Shown: positions 1-12,541, counted from the stretch's first letter. The stretch: 64,000 nucleotides of DNA from Triplophysa rosa (GCF_024868665.1 NC_079901.1:7519092-7583091), one strand, 5' to 3'. A program made the numbers and translations. Notes: generated from the sequence alone by a model not told the origin.

Positions 1-914
1 TTCTGAAGACCTTTCCTCGGTTTCTTAACAACAAAGGACTGGTACGTTAGGAGGTAGCTTATTCAGAGTAGTGGGCAAAATATTCTTATTTATATTCTTG
101 TTTTTGTTAAAGGTGAATCAAGACTTCTCACTGATCTTCAATACAGAGACATCGTCAAAATTGCTTGAAAGGTGGGATACAGCTTTCAAGCCAAGAATCA
201 TCGAAGAAGCCATGGGACTTAATTCAACTTCTACTGTATCCTCACTTCTTCTGTCAGCAAAACATCAGAGAGACAGTGAGCAGTGTTCTGGTGAGATGTT
301 TACAAATGGTCAGCTTGGCAGTAGTTTTGTATTGTAGATGGGACTTGTCTTTTTTTAAAGTCTGCCTGTTCCTTTAAACTTGGTAGCCTTCCAAGCAAAA
401 TTGATGCATTCACAAAAGGTGTACATGTCTTTTTTTCTTCAGGCTAACAGGTCACTGGGACTCATTAACATTACATCGCAAAGAGTTTGGGCCATTGTCT
501 TTATTTTCTTTTGCAGACCATGATGGTGATGAATTGTTGTCTTCTCTTAAAATTCCTGTGCAGGAAAATGTCTATTGCACTAATTGGGTTAAAATTGATG
601 GCATTGAGTACAGAGTTGGACTTCTTGTTTGCAATAATTTAAAACATGAGCTTCATGTATTTTCCAAAATAGCACAGATTCTTGTAATAGGTGAGTGTAT
701 AGCTTTCATAGTCAATGAACTGGTCACAGAATATTTCAGTGAACACAAACATGCTTTTGTTGTAAGTAATGGTGAATACAAGGAAACTGTTATTCAACTC
801 AAAAGTCTGCGATTTTACAAGCCATTTGATATGCAGTGTGCATGTGGACCAGAAGAAAGCATTTGTGTTACTTTCTCATTGTCTGAAAAGCTTGGTTTGA
901 CCCTTGTTAAATGA
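1..914 (+). CDS. 3' exons of a SAMD3-like fish multicopy gene (partial, possibly pseudogene)
   Basis: Three pieces read in one direction. Exon A runs to 41 and ends LKTFPRFLNNKGL before a GTACGT donor. Exon B starts at 113 after an AAAG acceptor, in matching phase, with VNQDFSLIFNTET, and runs to a possible GTGAGA donor at 291. Exon C starts near 443 after a TTTTCTTCAG acceptor and stays open to the TGA at 912-914. From memory of the family, the DFSLLF-type motif and the downstream 'NWV.i.G..Y' and 'yrPF' patterns resemble proteins annotated SAMD3-like or uncharacterised, of which fish have many copies. The A-B join is clean. The B-C join using the best visible donor and acceptor is out of phase by one base, so this copy may be decayed or may use another splice site. 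The 5' part is outside the window. Its function is unknown. Confidence 0.5.
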
Positions 915-1148
915 TTTTAATATCCAGAGTTTAACGTAAGCTGGTTTTATTAAAAGAATGTATTGCATTATTTACAGAAAATTTAACATCTGCTGTGATT
1001 TCCTGTATCAAATTTGAATTTAAGAGGCATCCAGTTTTATATTGTTCCAACTGTAATGCTCTTGTGATGTGTAAGTACATTTTATCCTAAAGTTTGTAAG
1101 TGATAATGCTCTGTATTTCACGTCACATTATAATGATTTAAGAATGTG

Positions 1149-1154
1149 AAATAA
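1149..1154 (+). terminator. Possible poly(A) signal AATAAA for the 5'-edge gene
   Basis: An AATAAA hexamer lies about 235 bases after the stop codon at 914 in AT-rich sequence, a plausible 3' UTR length. No other support is visible. Confidence 0.35.
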
Positions 1155-1248
1155 AACTGAGAAGTCGTTAGTACTTCTGATTAATTGATTCTTTGTCTAT
1201 TTAAAATCAATGACCGAAAGTGTTTCAATATTGACCATTTAAGTGTGA

Positions 1249-1475
1249 TTAACTATTAAAAAGTGTTTAATTATCAGTATTTAGAGTAATCACTCAACAC
1301 TAACAAATTGATATGATCAACACTGGTAGAGTAAAACTTTAAACACTGGCAAGGGTGTTAATTAACTATTAAAAGTTAAATTATCAGTATTTAGAGTTAA
1401 TAACTCAACACTAACAGAGTAAAATTCTCAACACTGTGGTAGAGTAAAACTTTTAACACTAGCAAGGGTGTTAAT
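1249..1475. repeat. Two-unit tandem repeat (about 110 bp unit)
   Basis: Two adjacent copies share, in order, TTAACTATTAAAA, ATTATCAGTATTTAGAGT, ACTCAACACTAACA, GGTAGAGTAAAACTTT and GCAAGGGTGTTAATTAA. The second copy starts near 1358. A looser echo with AACACTG and GTGTTGA words continues to about 1560. Origin not recognised. Confidence 0.7.
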
Positions 1476-1757
1476 TAAACTCTGGGCAGTGAGAATTATA
1501 TAAACACTGCTATAGTGTTGAAATCAACTCCCATGGAGTTGAATCAACACTGTCAGTTTTACTGTGTAAGATCAGCGTATTATTTATCAGAGATGTGCAA
1601 ATTAGCTCTAACGTCACGGAAGCTGCTGTTAAAAACGAATGATCCACTGACATCATGCTTAAAACAAAGAATTAGAATGAATAATGTGATATCTAGATCA
1701 GAGAAAATTATAGATGTGGGTGGGCGGCGGGCGGATTTGTTTGAAGCAGTGGATTTT

Positions 1758-1960
1758 ATTTTTGTCATAAATCATTATTATTAGTCACACTTTACTGGTG
1801 TCATAGGTTTTGCAAATATCTAACCAATAAAAAGTATTAAAAAGTGCATGTCAACTTTGACAACAGAGTATGTAACCATTTTAAAAGTATGTTTTTTCGT
1901 TTTCTGAAAACAACGAAATTGGACATCTGAGGTTTTGGAAGGACAGATACGATATGTAAG
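1758..1960 (+). repeat. Dispersed repeat, copy 1 (pair with 31548-31765)
   Basis: This stretch and 31548-31765 share a long imperfect match in the same orientation, with landmarks such as CATAAATCATTATT, AAATATCTAACCAATAAA, GTATTAAAAAGTGC and GAGGTTTTGGAAGGACA (the last varies slightly). It is probably an old interspersed element. No ends or coding sequence are recognisable. Confidence 0.65.
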
Positions 1961-2592
1961 GGTTCCTTTGTCTGATCCACTATGTTTTATTAGGTTGATC
2001 TTTTATCTTTCATCTGTGCTTTTTTTGCTGTTTCTTGTTCAAATTCCTTTTTTTTTCAGTGTAACATTTAATGTCACTTCCATTTCAGTCTATCTTTTGT
2101 CTTGTTTTCCTTGTTTTTATCTGTCAGGTTTTAGACAGAGAGGTCAAAGGCTAGCCGTGGGCACGTAGCTCAATCGGAGCGCTGGCTTTTGAAGGTGTGT
2201 CTGAGTGTGTATGGCTGTTGTGTAGAGGAGTGTGTGTTGTCTTCGTTGCAGCAGATGTTGCTCTTTTGTCAAAATAATTTTGTGGGAATTTTCATGAGCT
2301 GCACAAGACCACAGCTGGGATACAGGTGGAGGAATGAGGAGAAAGATCAGAACACTGCCCCCTAGAGACTGACACAAGAAATGCTGAGAAGAGCATGTTT
2401 ACAAGGACTTAAAATTTTACTACAAAGCTACAACCTCTAATGCAAAAAATGCTTATTACAAAATAAATGTTTTTTAAGTTTTACTACAGTTTTAAAGATT
2501 TTCTGCTGCGCTCCTGTGCCACTTTTTTTGTTTTAAATTTTGAAAACAATTAAAATCTGTAGTCATTTAAGGTTATATTTATCAACTTAAAA
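1961..2592. other. No gene seen; weak tRNA-like A-box segment at about 2160
   Basis: A short segment near 2159-2190 (GTAGCTCAATCGG) resembles the D-arm/A box of a tRNA, but no second half, B box or cloverleaf follows. It could be the head of a degraded SINE. The rest is AT-rich and unremarkable. Confidence 0.25.
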
Positions 2593-2847
2593 GGTAACAC
2601 ATTAGTATAGGGAACAATTCTCATTATTAATTAGTTGCTTATTAGCATGCCTATTATTAGCATATTGGTTGTTTATTAGTACTTATAAAGCACATATTCT
2701 GCATGACCATATTCTACATCTCTACCCAATACCTAAACACAACTAGGCTAACTATTAGTAAGCAACAAATTAGGAGTTTATTGAGGCAAATGTTGTAGTT
2801 AATGGTTTGTTAATAGTGAGAACTGGACCTTAAAATAAAGTATGACC
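2593..2847. mobile_element. Non-autonomous DNA transposon (MITE) with imperfect terminal inverted repeats
   Basis: The left end GGTAACACATTAGTATAGG pairs imperfectly with the right end, whose reverse complement starts GGTCATACTTTATTTTAAGG. The interior is AT-rich and non-coding. The end type matches a common teleost MITE class beginning GGTAACACTTTATTTTAAGG (recalled). A related end occurs at 10430. Confidence 0.65.
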
Positions 2848-3054
2848 AATCAAACATAAATTATACATTTATTGTATGAACTGTATATGAATTACGTATC
2901 ATTTTAAATGAATTAATACTTCACTTAACAGTATAGCGTTGTTGACAATGTGATTCTGATTGTCTGTCTTCACAGTTGATGCATTAAACATGTCCACACA
3001 ATTTTACCAGTTTCAAGCAAAACAAAGCAAAACGACAATAAAAATACAAAATTA

Positions 3055-3278
3055 GCGATTACCTCGACTCTCAGCCATACATGTCACGTGCATTATTAAA
3101 TATCATTATTTAATAGTTATTTCTGAAAAAATGACTTTAATACCTATAGCCTATATGGAAAAACCTGCAATATGCAACAGCTGTGTGAAAACTGAATGGA
3201 GTGACTGTTCAGCTGAAAATACTGTAATGATATTTAATAATGCATGTGATGTGTATGGCTGAGAGCCGAGGTAATCGC
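3055..3278. mobile_element. Foldback/MITE element with about 50-bp inverted ends
   Basis: The left arm 3055-3107 (GCGATTACCTCGACTCTCAG and onward) is an almost exact reverse complement of the right arm 3225-3278, which ends at GAGGTAATCGC. About 117 bp of non-palindromic spacer separates them. The arms share CATTATTAAATATCATTA. No flanking duplication was resolved. Confidence 0.75.
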
Positions 3279-5289
3279 ACACACCTGCTCTCTCTCACAC
3301 ACACAACCTTAATAACAAACCCACAAACAAACATCAACAAAAGCTTCATGAGGTGAATGTTTAAATACCTCACTTGTACATATGTAAGACTTTAATACAT
3401 CCTCATACGTTTACATGTAAATACCATTTGAAATGGGAACACTGTAATAATTTGTTCACTGACTCTGAAACTGAAAAACGATTGCCTTTTCCTCAAGATC
3501 ACGCATTTGCATGGCATTGTCAGTGTATGATATTGTATTCTGTAGTATGAACCGCAGACTGCTCACTTCACTTTCAAATGCTGTGCAGATCTCTCACACA
3601 TACAGTATGAGGTCGTGAAAGAAAGAAAGATCGATTACCTCACCGCTTGGCAGGAGCTCTAATTCAAACCAACATGTTTCCCTCCGTGAACAAACATGAC
3701 AGACGTTGGGCTGTGGAGCGTTTCCCTGCTGCCAGCACAATATAAAGTAATAGCAGGTGCTTTCGGGGTGCCAGGCACCAGTGAGGCCAAACATGACCTT
3801 TGTTTCTCATGTAGGCTACTTTCACATACATTTCAGCAACAGGTTGCTTGGACAGGAGTCGAATAAAAGTTGCGTATATTGGTTTAAAAGTGAATTGTTT
3901 TTCATTGCGCTAAATGCTAACGCAGTACCAAATGAATCCTTCATTGATAGCACAATCCCAGAATGCTTTGCAAAGGATGAAGTCAACTATACACCTTTTT
4001 TCAAACCCAAAATTAACAATACTAGTAGAATATAATGTCAATTGTATTGAACTCCACATTGTGTATGTTATGGTTTTTAAAGTATTGCATTGTTAGCACG
4101 TCAAACTCTAGAACCACTTGTGTTTGTGATCTCCTGTGTGCTTTCCTTCAGGAGTGCTGTTTGCATGTGTGGAATTGCTGCCTGCGTACATTGTTCTCAG
4201 TTCGGTCACTAATGAGTCAGTTCCTTTTAAGTAAGAGCGTTGCCTCAAGGTGAACGATGTCTGCAATAGACGACTCACTAGATTTTGGAAGAGAGCTTTA
4301 TACTTCCCCGCACATACCCATAAAACACACATTGCTTCCAGATCCAGGGTAAATGAATCAAGGCGAAGCCAAAGCTCGTAGTAATGTGGTTTATCTGGTG
4401 CGTGTGGCGGAGGGGGTGGAGGGGGTAAGCTGGAACAGATGCAGGGGTCCATGGCAGGATCAGCCTGTCAACTCAGGGGTCCTTTCAATGGATCCAGCCT
4501 GGCCTTCCTCAGTGGGTCAATTTCCTGTCTTTATATTCCCGATACCGACATCCCCACCTCACCACTCACGTCCACGATATCTCAGAATGCATGAGCAATC
4601 ACACACACACGCACACACACTGTAGGACAGATTGTGGTTTGGACTGGTTGTGGTTTTGTGCTTGTGATCCCAGATTGCCTAATCCTGAAACCCAGCACAC
4701 AAAATGAACGCCACTGCCCAACCACAGACCCTATGACCGTGTGAGATGATTGAAGGAAATAGCAGTCAAAAAAAGAAAAAGACATACGCAAAGCTAAAGA
4801 GACAGACTGGTTTTTAAAAAGCGTCTGGTTTTGGACTTGAAAAATTAGACTAACCTTCGAAAAATGAACAACTTTATTCAAAATGACACGGTGGACTGAA
4901 GTTCACTCGCAACAGAAAAAAATGAGCAAAACAGATTTGGAAACCAGGCGGAACATAGAGGGCCAGAACTAAAGTCTTTCCATTGAACATAGAGCTGGAA
5001 GCCAAGAAAAGACAGCTGACAGACCAAAACTAAATAAATGAGCGACAAGAGCGTATTCAAGTTTAGAGCCAAAAAATACGGTGGAACGGTGACGGCTTCG
5101 GTATTGCTTTTGGTAATCCTTCTATTTTAAAGTCTACAAACAAAGTTCAACTTTAAAGATGATTTTTCACCCACATGTTAAATGACACGAGAGCAGATTC
5201 TTCATTTTAGTTTAGAAAGAAAATGTATGTATTTGAGACCACCCTTTCCACAGGCAATATACGCAACACAGTCTGACAGGAATTCCTAT
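3279..5289. other. Intergenic sequence, no gene recognised
   Basis: The reading frames here are short and unsupported by splice sites or familiar motifs. There is a short (CA)n tract at about 4602-4620. The stretch 4100-4560 is more complex in composition but carries no identifiable feature. Confidence 0.5.
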
Positions 5290-5525
5290 ACTATTTTACA
5301 AGGTGGCTAATTTGTATGACTTTGTACGATCTTATTCATATTACGTCTTAGTATGATTTTAGTATATTTGCTTTCGAGCAGTGGCATGTTAAGTTTAGGG
5401 GCGGGGCTTCAGTATTGCTTTTTCCAATAATTGGTACAGTTTTGTACGATTCACATTGTATGAATTCATACAATACAATCACGTTGTAAAATTGTAAAAA
5501 AAGAAATCGGGGACATCAGGCTGAA
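5290..5525. mobile_element. GTGGCTAATT-type MITE, copy 1
   Basis: It shares ACAAGGTGGCTAATTTGTA, TAGTATGATTT, GGGGCGGGGCTTCAGTA, TTGTACGATTCACAT and ATCAGGCTG, in order, with the copy at 27770-28103. The right inverted end is more eroded here than in copy 2. Confidence 0.6.
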
Positions 5526-8500
5526 TTATTATTTTATTCATGTTAGTATTTTTTATGCAAGAAAGCATTTAATGCATGTAATCTTTACCTTTACATTTAC
5601 ATTTAAAAATGAATTTTGAATGAAACTCTTTTGTGGTGTACGAGTCTGTGGGACCCATATTCAATGTTTACTAAAATAACTGATGTGAATGTTTTAACTT
5701 AACATGTTCTTTTCAACCATATGCTAACTAGATTTTTCAAAACAAAACGAATAGCATATTTTCATAAATGTGATATAACAGAGGTAAATGACAAATAGTA
5801 CCCATATTTACTGTCTATGTTGCTTATATTTGTGATATAGTAAACATACCGTATTTTTACATACATATTTATTGCTGTTTTGCATTAAAATTCTGTCATC
5901 ACCTACTCTTCTGAACAGACTTTTCATTTTTGGGTGAACTATCCCTTTAAAAAAACCCAGAATAAATGGGTCCACTAGACCTGCAAACATTTGCTGAGTA
6001 ACAAAATCATGAACACCTACAAGGGTTAAAAAAGTCAGAATGACACATGTCTCCGGGATGACATATGACGAGTAATGCCCTTCTCCACTCTTAAATGTCT
6101 TTGTTTCATTCTAAAGGCTACAAGCTAATCAATCCTATAATCTAACCCATCAAGTGCTACGTTTAATAAAGACAAGTCCAGGATCTCAAATCGAGACCCT
6201 CAACCACCTCTGAATACGAGAGAGAAACCAGTCTGATGTCTAAAAGAGATTTGAAAAAATTCAATGATGGGTTTAAACTGAGGATTGTAGGGCTTGCGGT
6301 CTTGCGCAGTATTGGGTGAGATATCTGGCCAACCGGGCGACTGCTGTTGGATGGTGGGGTGACAGAAATGCCACATTATCCAAGCAATACAAGCTGGCAT
6401 GTGAATGTTTGTCTTAGTGGTTTGTAGTGCGGTATGTCTGCCATCTATTTTACCCTCTCGATGACAGTGTCTGGGTTAGTGTGGTATAACACTAAACCCA
6501 TTCCTAAAATGTTTTGGAGTCAAGCCAAACGTCGCACTAGAGTTATCACCTTCATTACACCCACACTATTTCGTATGGCTACGTACACACGCGCGCGCGC
6601 GGCTCGGGTACGATAGCTGGCGTGATGAGCATGCATCTTACGTCTGTGTTTGACAGCACGGAGATGAATTTTTCACAAAGAGACAGACCTGTCTTCACAG
6701 ACGATGTCAGGTGAGGAGTTATACTCTGTTTGGTCAAATCTGCAGGTCTTTTACGGTAAGAGCAAGTTGATTCTCTTTCTCCTGAGAGCTAAAAGTTGGC
6801 TCAGAATCCATTAAGGGAATTTTCCACATCTCCAGGATACACACACTCACTCACACACAACACTGAAGCAGCTTTGTGAGACGCACTCGCCGTATTTCTC
6901 TCTTTCGCCTGATGTAGGCCTGTACCTGCATGCTGTCAGGGTTAATCGACAGCACATTTGCCATCGCTGACTGCCGAAAAAGCTTTACCTCCAGAATTCA
7001 TTTCGCATGAAATGCAGCGATGCAATAAAGAATATGATTATATTCAGATGATGCGCATGGAAAGAAAAATTACGGAATGACTTCTGGACTGTTCAAGATT
7101 AGGCCTGCAGCTCTCTGTTGTACTTGAACCTGCTGTCTCTTTAAGCATCTACAAAATGACACCTGTGAATGACTTCTCTGCTTTATTTATTCATACACGT
7201 GATTATTAGGCCTGATGCATAAAAGCAAATCATTGATTTTTTACAAATGGAATTAAATATCATATGTGCCAATGTTATTTACAACTGTAAATAAAGTATT
7301 CTTATTTTGACTTATCTTACTTGAAAACATTGCTTTTGTCAAAAATCATATAAAAACATCTTTTAGACTGTAAATGTGTGTCTCTCTCTCTCTCTCTCTC
7401 TGCACCATTGAGGTGAGTGTACGCGCTGTGTGTAAATAAAGCACATTTTCATATGTAACTTGGAGCGCTGTTTAAAGTTATTTAAGATGTAAAGCGCTCG
7501 ATCGACATGTAAAAAACAACACACTGCATTTGTAAGCGTCTACTTGCGCCATTAAAGAAGCGCCCGCCTCTGGACCGTAGGATTTATTTTGAAATTATTA
7601 TTAATACGAAAGACGAGAGAAGGCCCCCAAAAATGTGACGCATCGAGATATTGAATCAAATCGAATCGTTGACATAATAACCGTTATTGAGTACAATCAT
7701 GAGGCGATTTAACACCACTTGTGATGAAGTCTTTCGGTGTATTAGGTCCTCCTGGTTTGCTATTCACAAGCTGGTAAGTCGTGCTGATGATGTCAGGTGC
7801 GTTCACTTTTTCCAACTTTGTCACAACATCTGGTTGTAAAAAACGCTGAGATTTGAAGTCCTGAAGAAATTGGATAACCTTTCACATGTGTCACAGTAAT
7901 GATCAATCTACAGGTTATTTAGTGCTGTAACACATTGTACTATCGGGCATTGTACTACATCTTACAGGGTCGAAAGTAACAATGTGCAACTTATTAAGTG
8001 ATATTATCCAGACGTCGTTCTACATTTGTACAAAATACCACCTGTTATTGACAGATAACACTTGTGAGTTGCTGACCACAGCAAAAATATATCCTGCTCT
8101 GAAAAAATATCATTTAAAGTGAAATTTTTCTGAAAATAGTATTTCATCCCTGCTCTCCCGCTAATCTTTTTTAAAATATATAGAATAATCCATTGTTAAG
8201 ATTTTACAATAAATGAAATCAATATTGATTTTGTCGCTTTTCATAAATTGAAAAGTATGCGAAATATCCAGTAATCCCATTTATTTTTGTTCCGTATGTC
8301 CCTACACCTAACTAACACCATCTACTGTATGTTGTACTGTGTTTGTTTACCTATTCTAATGTTTGGGTTTATTTCAACATTTGAACTTCACACATTTGCA
8401 CAGCTACGGTTACAGATGCTTTGACTGTTCCAATATGGTGGAAGACGTACAGTACATAGCAGCCCAACAATGTATTTATATGCTCTTGAATCTGGATGGG

Positions 8501-8984
8501 CGCAAAAAGGCGCACATGACACTTTGAGTACAATGAAAAGAAAAATCCTTTCTGCAGTTTGTTGTAGCTTGTGCATCTTTATTACCCAGTAGGTGAATGT
8601 CTGAAGATTGACTGAAACCTTGAAATTGTAAAAAACATTTGCAATGTGTGTTAGACTTTTCTTCGGTGGGTTAGAAGACAGATCGGGAGACAGACAGATC
8701 TATATAATCAGATACAGCTTCCACTACTTTAAATGTTCAAGGACTCTTTCATGCAGTAATGTGACCAAAGTGCTTCACAAACAGATTGTAAAGCCGCACA
8801 GCTGTGAGACCATCTTGAATGCTGGAACCCAGCCTAAACGAGCAGCCTTCAAACACCTGCTCTTCCAAAATGATCACACCAACAACATCCCCGCCACAAA
8901 CAACCGACTTGTCTCAGCAGCTTCCGCAACAGCAACTTTCAAGATGGAAGTCAGTTGTAAGTGGATTCTGACCTGAAGAATTCC
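5526..8984. other. Intergenic sequence with a MITE fragment, no gene recognised
   Basis: At 5880-5953 there is the terminal part of the hairpin MITE that ends TTTTTGGGTGAACTATCCC TTTAA. A short CG run occurs near 6590. Otherwise AT-rich non-coding sequence. No reading frame shows a recognisable domain. Confidence 0.5.
7379..7401. repeat. (TC)n microsatellite
   Basis: An uninterrupted TC dinucleotide run of about 11 units. Confidence 0.9.
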
Positions 8985-9215
8985 GCTGGGTTTTACCCCC
9001 AGCATTAGGCCGCCGTCTCTCTCCCATCACGGCCTCCTGGTGGTTGGGTAATTAAAGCACACCAGCAGTGGCATCTCCATGGTAATGCTGGCAATTCCGG
9101 ACGGAGAGGCCGGAGCCACGGGCTCCACTAATCCTGTTTGAGACCATCAGGAGCCACGGCCGGCCCAGCCGGAAGACTTACAATTACCCGGTGGAACGAT
9201 TAAGAAACATTGGGA
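8985..9215. promoter_or_regulatory. Candidate conserved non-coding element
   Basis: This block is distinctly GC-richer and more complex than its surroundings and has no open coding structure. It holds several homeodomain-like cores (GGTAATTAAAG, ACAATTACC, CACTAATCC) within non-repetitive sequence. It looks like a developmental enhancer embedded in a gene desert. This is inference from composition only; no alignment was possible. Confidence 0.3.
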
Positions 9216-10429
9216 TTTTTGCGGTTTTCTATTCTACCTTTTGGTCAAAATAACTTTGAAACATGGAATTTTCTTGGAAAACAATGCTAATTCCAGCCTT
9301 GCTGTACAAACAAATCTATGTTCAATGTGAATTTTTTTATTTCTTCTTAATCCACATAAAAACAGAATTCTTGATCGAGAAATATTTCTGGTCCTGTGAG
9401 CATTTGGGTTGAGCCATGATGTGTCCACGTTTTGAGTTAACAAGTGACAAATGGGTTCAAGTGAGGTCTAGTGAAATCCTCTGAAATGCATGTATTACAG
9501 CCAACACTACGTTATTAAAACACAAGTGGTCCAATTGCTCTCTCAGCACCATATAAACAGCTCTGGCCTCTCCCAAAGGTCCTTAATAGAGACAAATTCC
9601 TATTATGCTGCATGCCGTATAAACACGGTTCTCGTAACGTTCCAGTTGCCCTTCACTGTGCGTATTCAGCCTCATTTGACCCCAGTAAACCCCAACGTTT
9701 CTCAGCCATTTTCTATCACACTTCGGTGGTTTGTTTTGGGGCGCGAAAACTTCCTCGGCCGCTTGCGTGTCCTGCTCTTTCTTCTTAACAAGGTTGGACT
9801 TATTGAACTGGGCTCTGAATGATACACGCACGCACACATCCTAATCCGTCATATCGGCCGTATAAACCCGGAGAATAGCGCTCAGCGGTCGCCTCTCTCC
9901 CCGGACCGTCCCCTTCATCTGAGCTGCTATCGGGGGTCCCGCACAGGCCCGGTTCGTTTTCAAGCCCCCTGATCCAGCTTGCCAATCCAATCAACCCCTC
10001 ATTAAAGCACACAGCGGGGAGGTCAGGAGGACGGCTTACCCCTCATTCACACACATCTACTCATCCACAGGGGTTAGGCTTAACAACACACTTGCATACT
10101 GCAACTTCACACACAACACAAACTACACACACAGGCTTGTTATACTATGTTAGTAAGGGCATCTTATACATTTATAGTGTTTTCATATTAGGCTGGTAGT
10201 ATTTTAAAGCCTTCACATCCCTTTCACACAAACCTGGTGACCGTATTGGATTTATATTAAAAGATGATTGGGTTTGAGTGTGCAATTAAAAAGATTATAA
10301 ACATTCAAACGTTTCCCGTACGCTTCCAAAAACTACAGTAAGTGTACTTCCTTCATAAAGTATACATATACATGTATACAAGCATAACTATATTTTAGGC
10401 ATATTGTACTTTAAAGTGGTAGCACTTTA
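9216..10429. other. Intergenic sequence, no gene recognised
   Basis: The stretch 9840-10040 is GC-rich and complex and may be another conserved non-coding block. The rest is AT-rich. Reading frames at 9490-9837 lie over each other on both strands and show no familiar motif. Confidence 0.4.
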
Positions 10430-10625
10430 TTTTACAGTCCTGTTTCCCATGTACATACTATGTACTTATTACAGTAAATATAATAAGTGGGTAATAACTA
10501 GGTACTGACCTTGAACCTACCCCTAAACCTAAACTTACTGTATACCATGTAGTTACCTTATACTACCCAGTACTTTCTAAGGTAAGTACACTGTGGGTAC
10601 ACTATAGGTACACGTACTGTAGTAA
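10430..10625. mobile_element. MITE fragment with a GGTAGCACTTTATTTTACAG end
   Basis: The left end GGTAGCACTTTATTTTACAG is a near-copy of a common fish MITE terminus. It is followed by a stretch rich in GTAC and TACTTA words that includes CCCCTAAACCTAAAC. The matching inverted right end is not found, so the copy appears truncated or its end has been lost. Confidence 0.5.
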
Positions 10626-12077
10626 TATCAATGTACTAGTAGTTTACTTGATTGAGAATGTCATTGTTAGAAGTTATGTAAAATATATTATATAAACATT
10701 TTTTATACTGTACGTTGTTAGAACTCTTTAAACATTCAGAAATTACGTTTCCGTAACCCAATGTTACTAAATGTTAGCAAAATGTTCTTGGAACATATTT
10801 TTGTTAGCTTGGTTACTATATGATGATAACCATGGTCTCATTTGTGGTTGTTTTGGTTGTTATATTTTAAGGGAGCACACATAATAAATATGCGTACTTC
10901 AAGTATACATATAAGTATTTCTATAACTATATTTTAAGTATACTTTCTCTACAGTACAGACCTGCGAACTTGGAAGAGGTGAAAAAGGTGACCGGGAGGG
11001 GTGGGGGGATGCACCAGCCACAATTTGCTGGTCAAAATGTATTTCTTCAGTCTTTTGGCCTGTTTTTCAAGTGCACCACATGACACCTATGGAGCAGCAG
11101 CTAATCACATGACCTATGACCTAGGTGAAGCTTATAAGCAAATGAGACCCATGCTGCTGGCATAAAGGTCTAATTTTCAGCTAAAGTAAAAAGAAGTGAA
11201 TTAATATGGATTTTGGTCGAATTTGAGATTTTCATAAAAATAAGTACATTGCCCTCGTCTCGCAATCCTAATGCTCCAAGTAGTAATGAAACATCTAAAA
11301 TGATCTTTATTTGTCTACGTTTTCTGAGAGGTGCACCTTCCTAAGTCTTCCCTAATACAAAGGATGCGTGTCCATCGGAAGCAAAGCGCCTTGCGCGTTT
11401 GACGTTTTGGTTTCGGCTTTAAAACAGGATGCAGGATTGAGGAAATAAAGTGCGGGACTGATGTTAAGAGAGTTATTAGGAGAGATAAAGTGCAGGACCT
11501 GATTGATGCGAAGTATAAGAGCTCAAAAAGAAATTATTAACAGCTTTCATAAAGAAGAAAGTTCAGAAAGCCGATACAAGCAATACAAAAGTAATTCTCG
11601 CGACTCCTGATGACATATTAATGTATGATGAAGCGAATTGATCGGACTTTAAAATTAATATAAAATATTATCTGTAAACTAAGGCTTCTGCGACTGAAAC
11701 TTCGGACACCCAAGTGCCTTACTTCGAGCAGAGCTCTAGAAGTGGATATTCGAAAGGGAGACTGGCAACAGTCTCTCATAACATAGCCGTTTCGCTCACA
11801 CGGGCGAACTGAATAATAAATATCAACGCCATTTTCTCTTTATCCGAGATGACACTTTGCGTTCGTCCCTTTCAGCAATGCTCTTCACAGGCGCAAAAAT
11901 GACGTTTATAAAACGGTCAGTTCTGGTCCTTGATTCTGATTGGCTGAGCGGAGTTCTAAGCCGTTATAAAATACGCCAATATATAATGGCTGGCTGCACC
12001 ACATAACCTAAATATCATTTTATTCACTTTATTTGATGAAACCTTGCTAAGCATATGGAATAACCGTTTTATAAAAG
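10626..12077. other. Intergenic repeat-rich sequence
   Basis: AT-rich sequence with several partial repeats. The words GTATACATATAAGTATTTCTA and TATATTTTA near 10900 echo those near 10360. The part 11880-11990 looks like one side of a larger foldback element that includes the hairpin at 12078-12198. No coding gene recognised. Confidence 0.4.
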
Positions 12078-12198
12078 CAATAAGCCCCGCAAAGCAGTGG
12101 GTTACAGTGCATTTTATAACAGCTACGGGGTTTTAGGTTCACAACGCCCTTAGCTGTTATAAAATGCACTGTAACCCACTGCTTTGCGGGGCTTATTG
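12078..12198. repeat. 47-bp inverted repeat (hairpin)
   Basis: The arm 12078-12124, starting CAATAAGCCCCGCAAAGCAG, is the exact reverse complement of 12152-12198, ending GCGGGGCTTATTG, by reading base by base. The loop is 27 bases. The right arm abuts the remnant of the MITE at 12199-12541. Confidence 0.85.
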
Positions 12199-12541
12199 CG
12201 TTATTATCATTTGTTTTAGATGCAATGCAATGTGTATACTGAAAAGCGAGGTGTGCTATGATTGGTCAGTTAACCAGTGCGTAGTGATTGGTCGAATACT
12301 GCAAGCGTGTGAGGGAAATGTAACGCCTCTTACCATATTTGCAACATCAGGTTCCAAAGCAATTGTACTGACAGGTACGCCCACCTTACTTACGTATACA
12401 TTTGGGTGGTCTTAGTCCAATCATACCACGAACTGACATAGATTTGTGGGGGTGTGGTTACACGAGGCATTTCAGGCAGGTCTGGGTGAGCAATCGCTTT
12501 TAGATAGAAAAACACGTATTCGTGCCATATGACCCCTTTAA
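12199..12541. mobile_element. TTAA-flanked GGGGTCATA MITE, 5'-truncated copy
   Basis: It matches the copies at 31813-34064 and 34404-34938 (shared words include GGTTCCAAAGCAATTGTACT and CGAGGTGTGCTATGATTGG) and ends CATATGACCCCTTTAA. Its left end has been replaced by the hairpin at 12078-12198. Confidence 0.7.

Noticed and set aside
2159..2192. tRNA gene
   Set aside because: Only an A-box-like half is present; no anticodon arm, B box or acceptor pairing can be formed.
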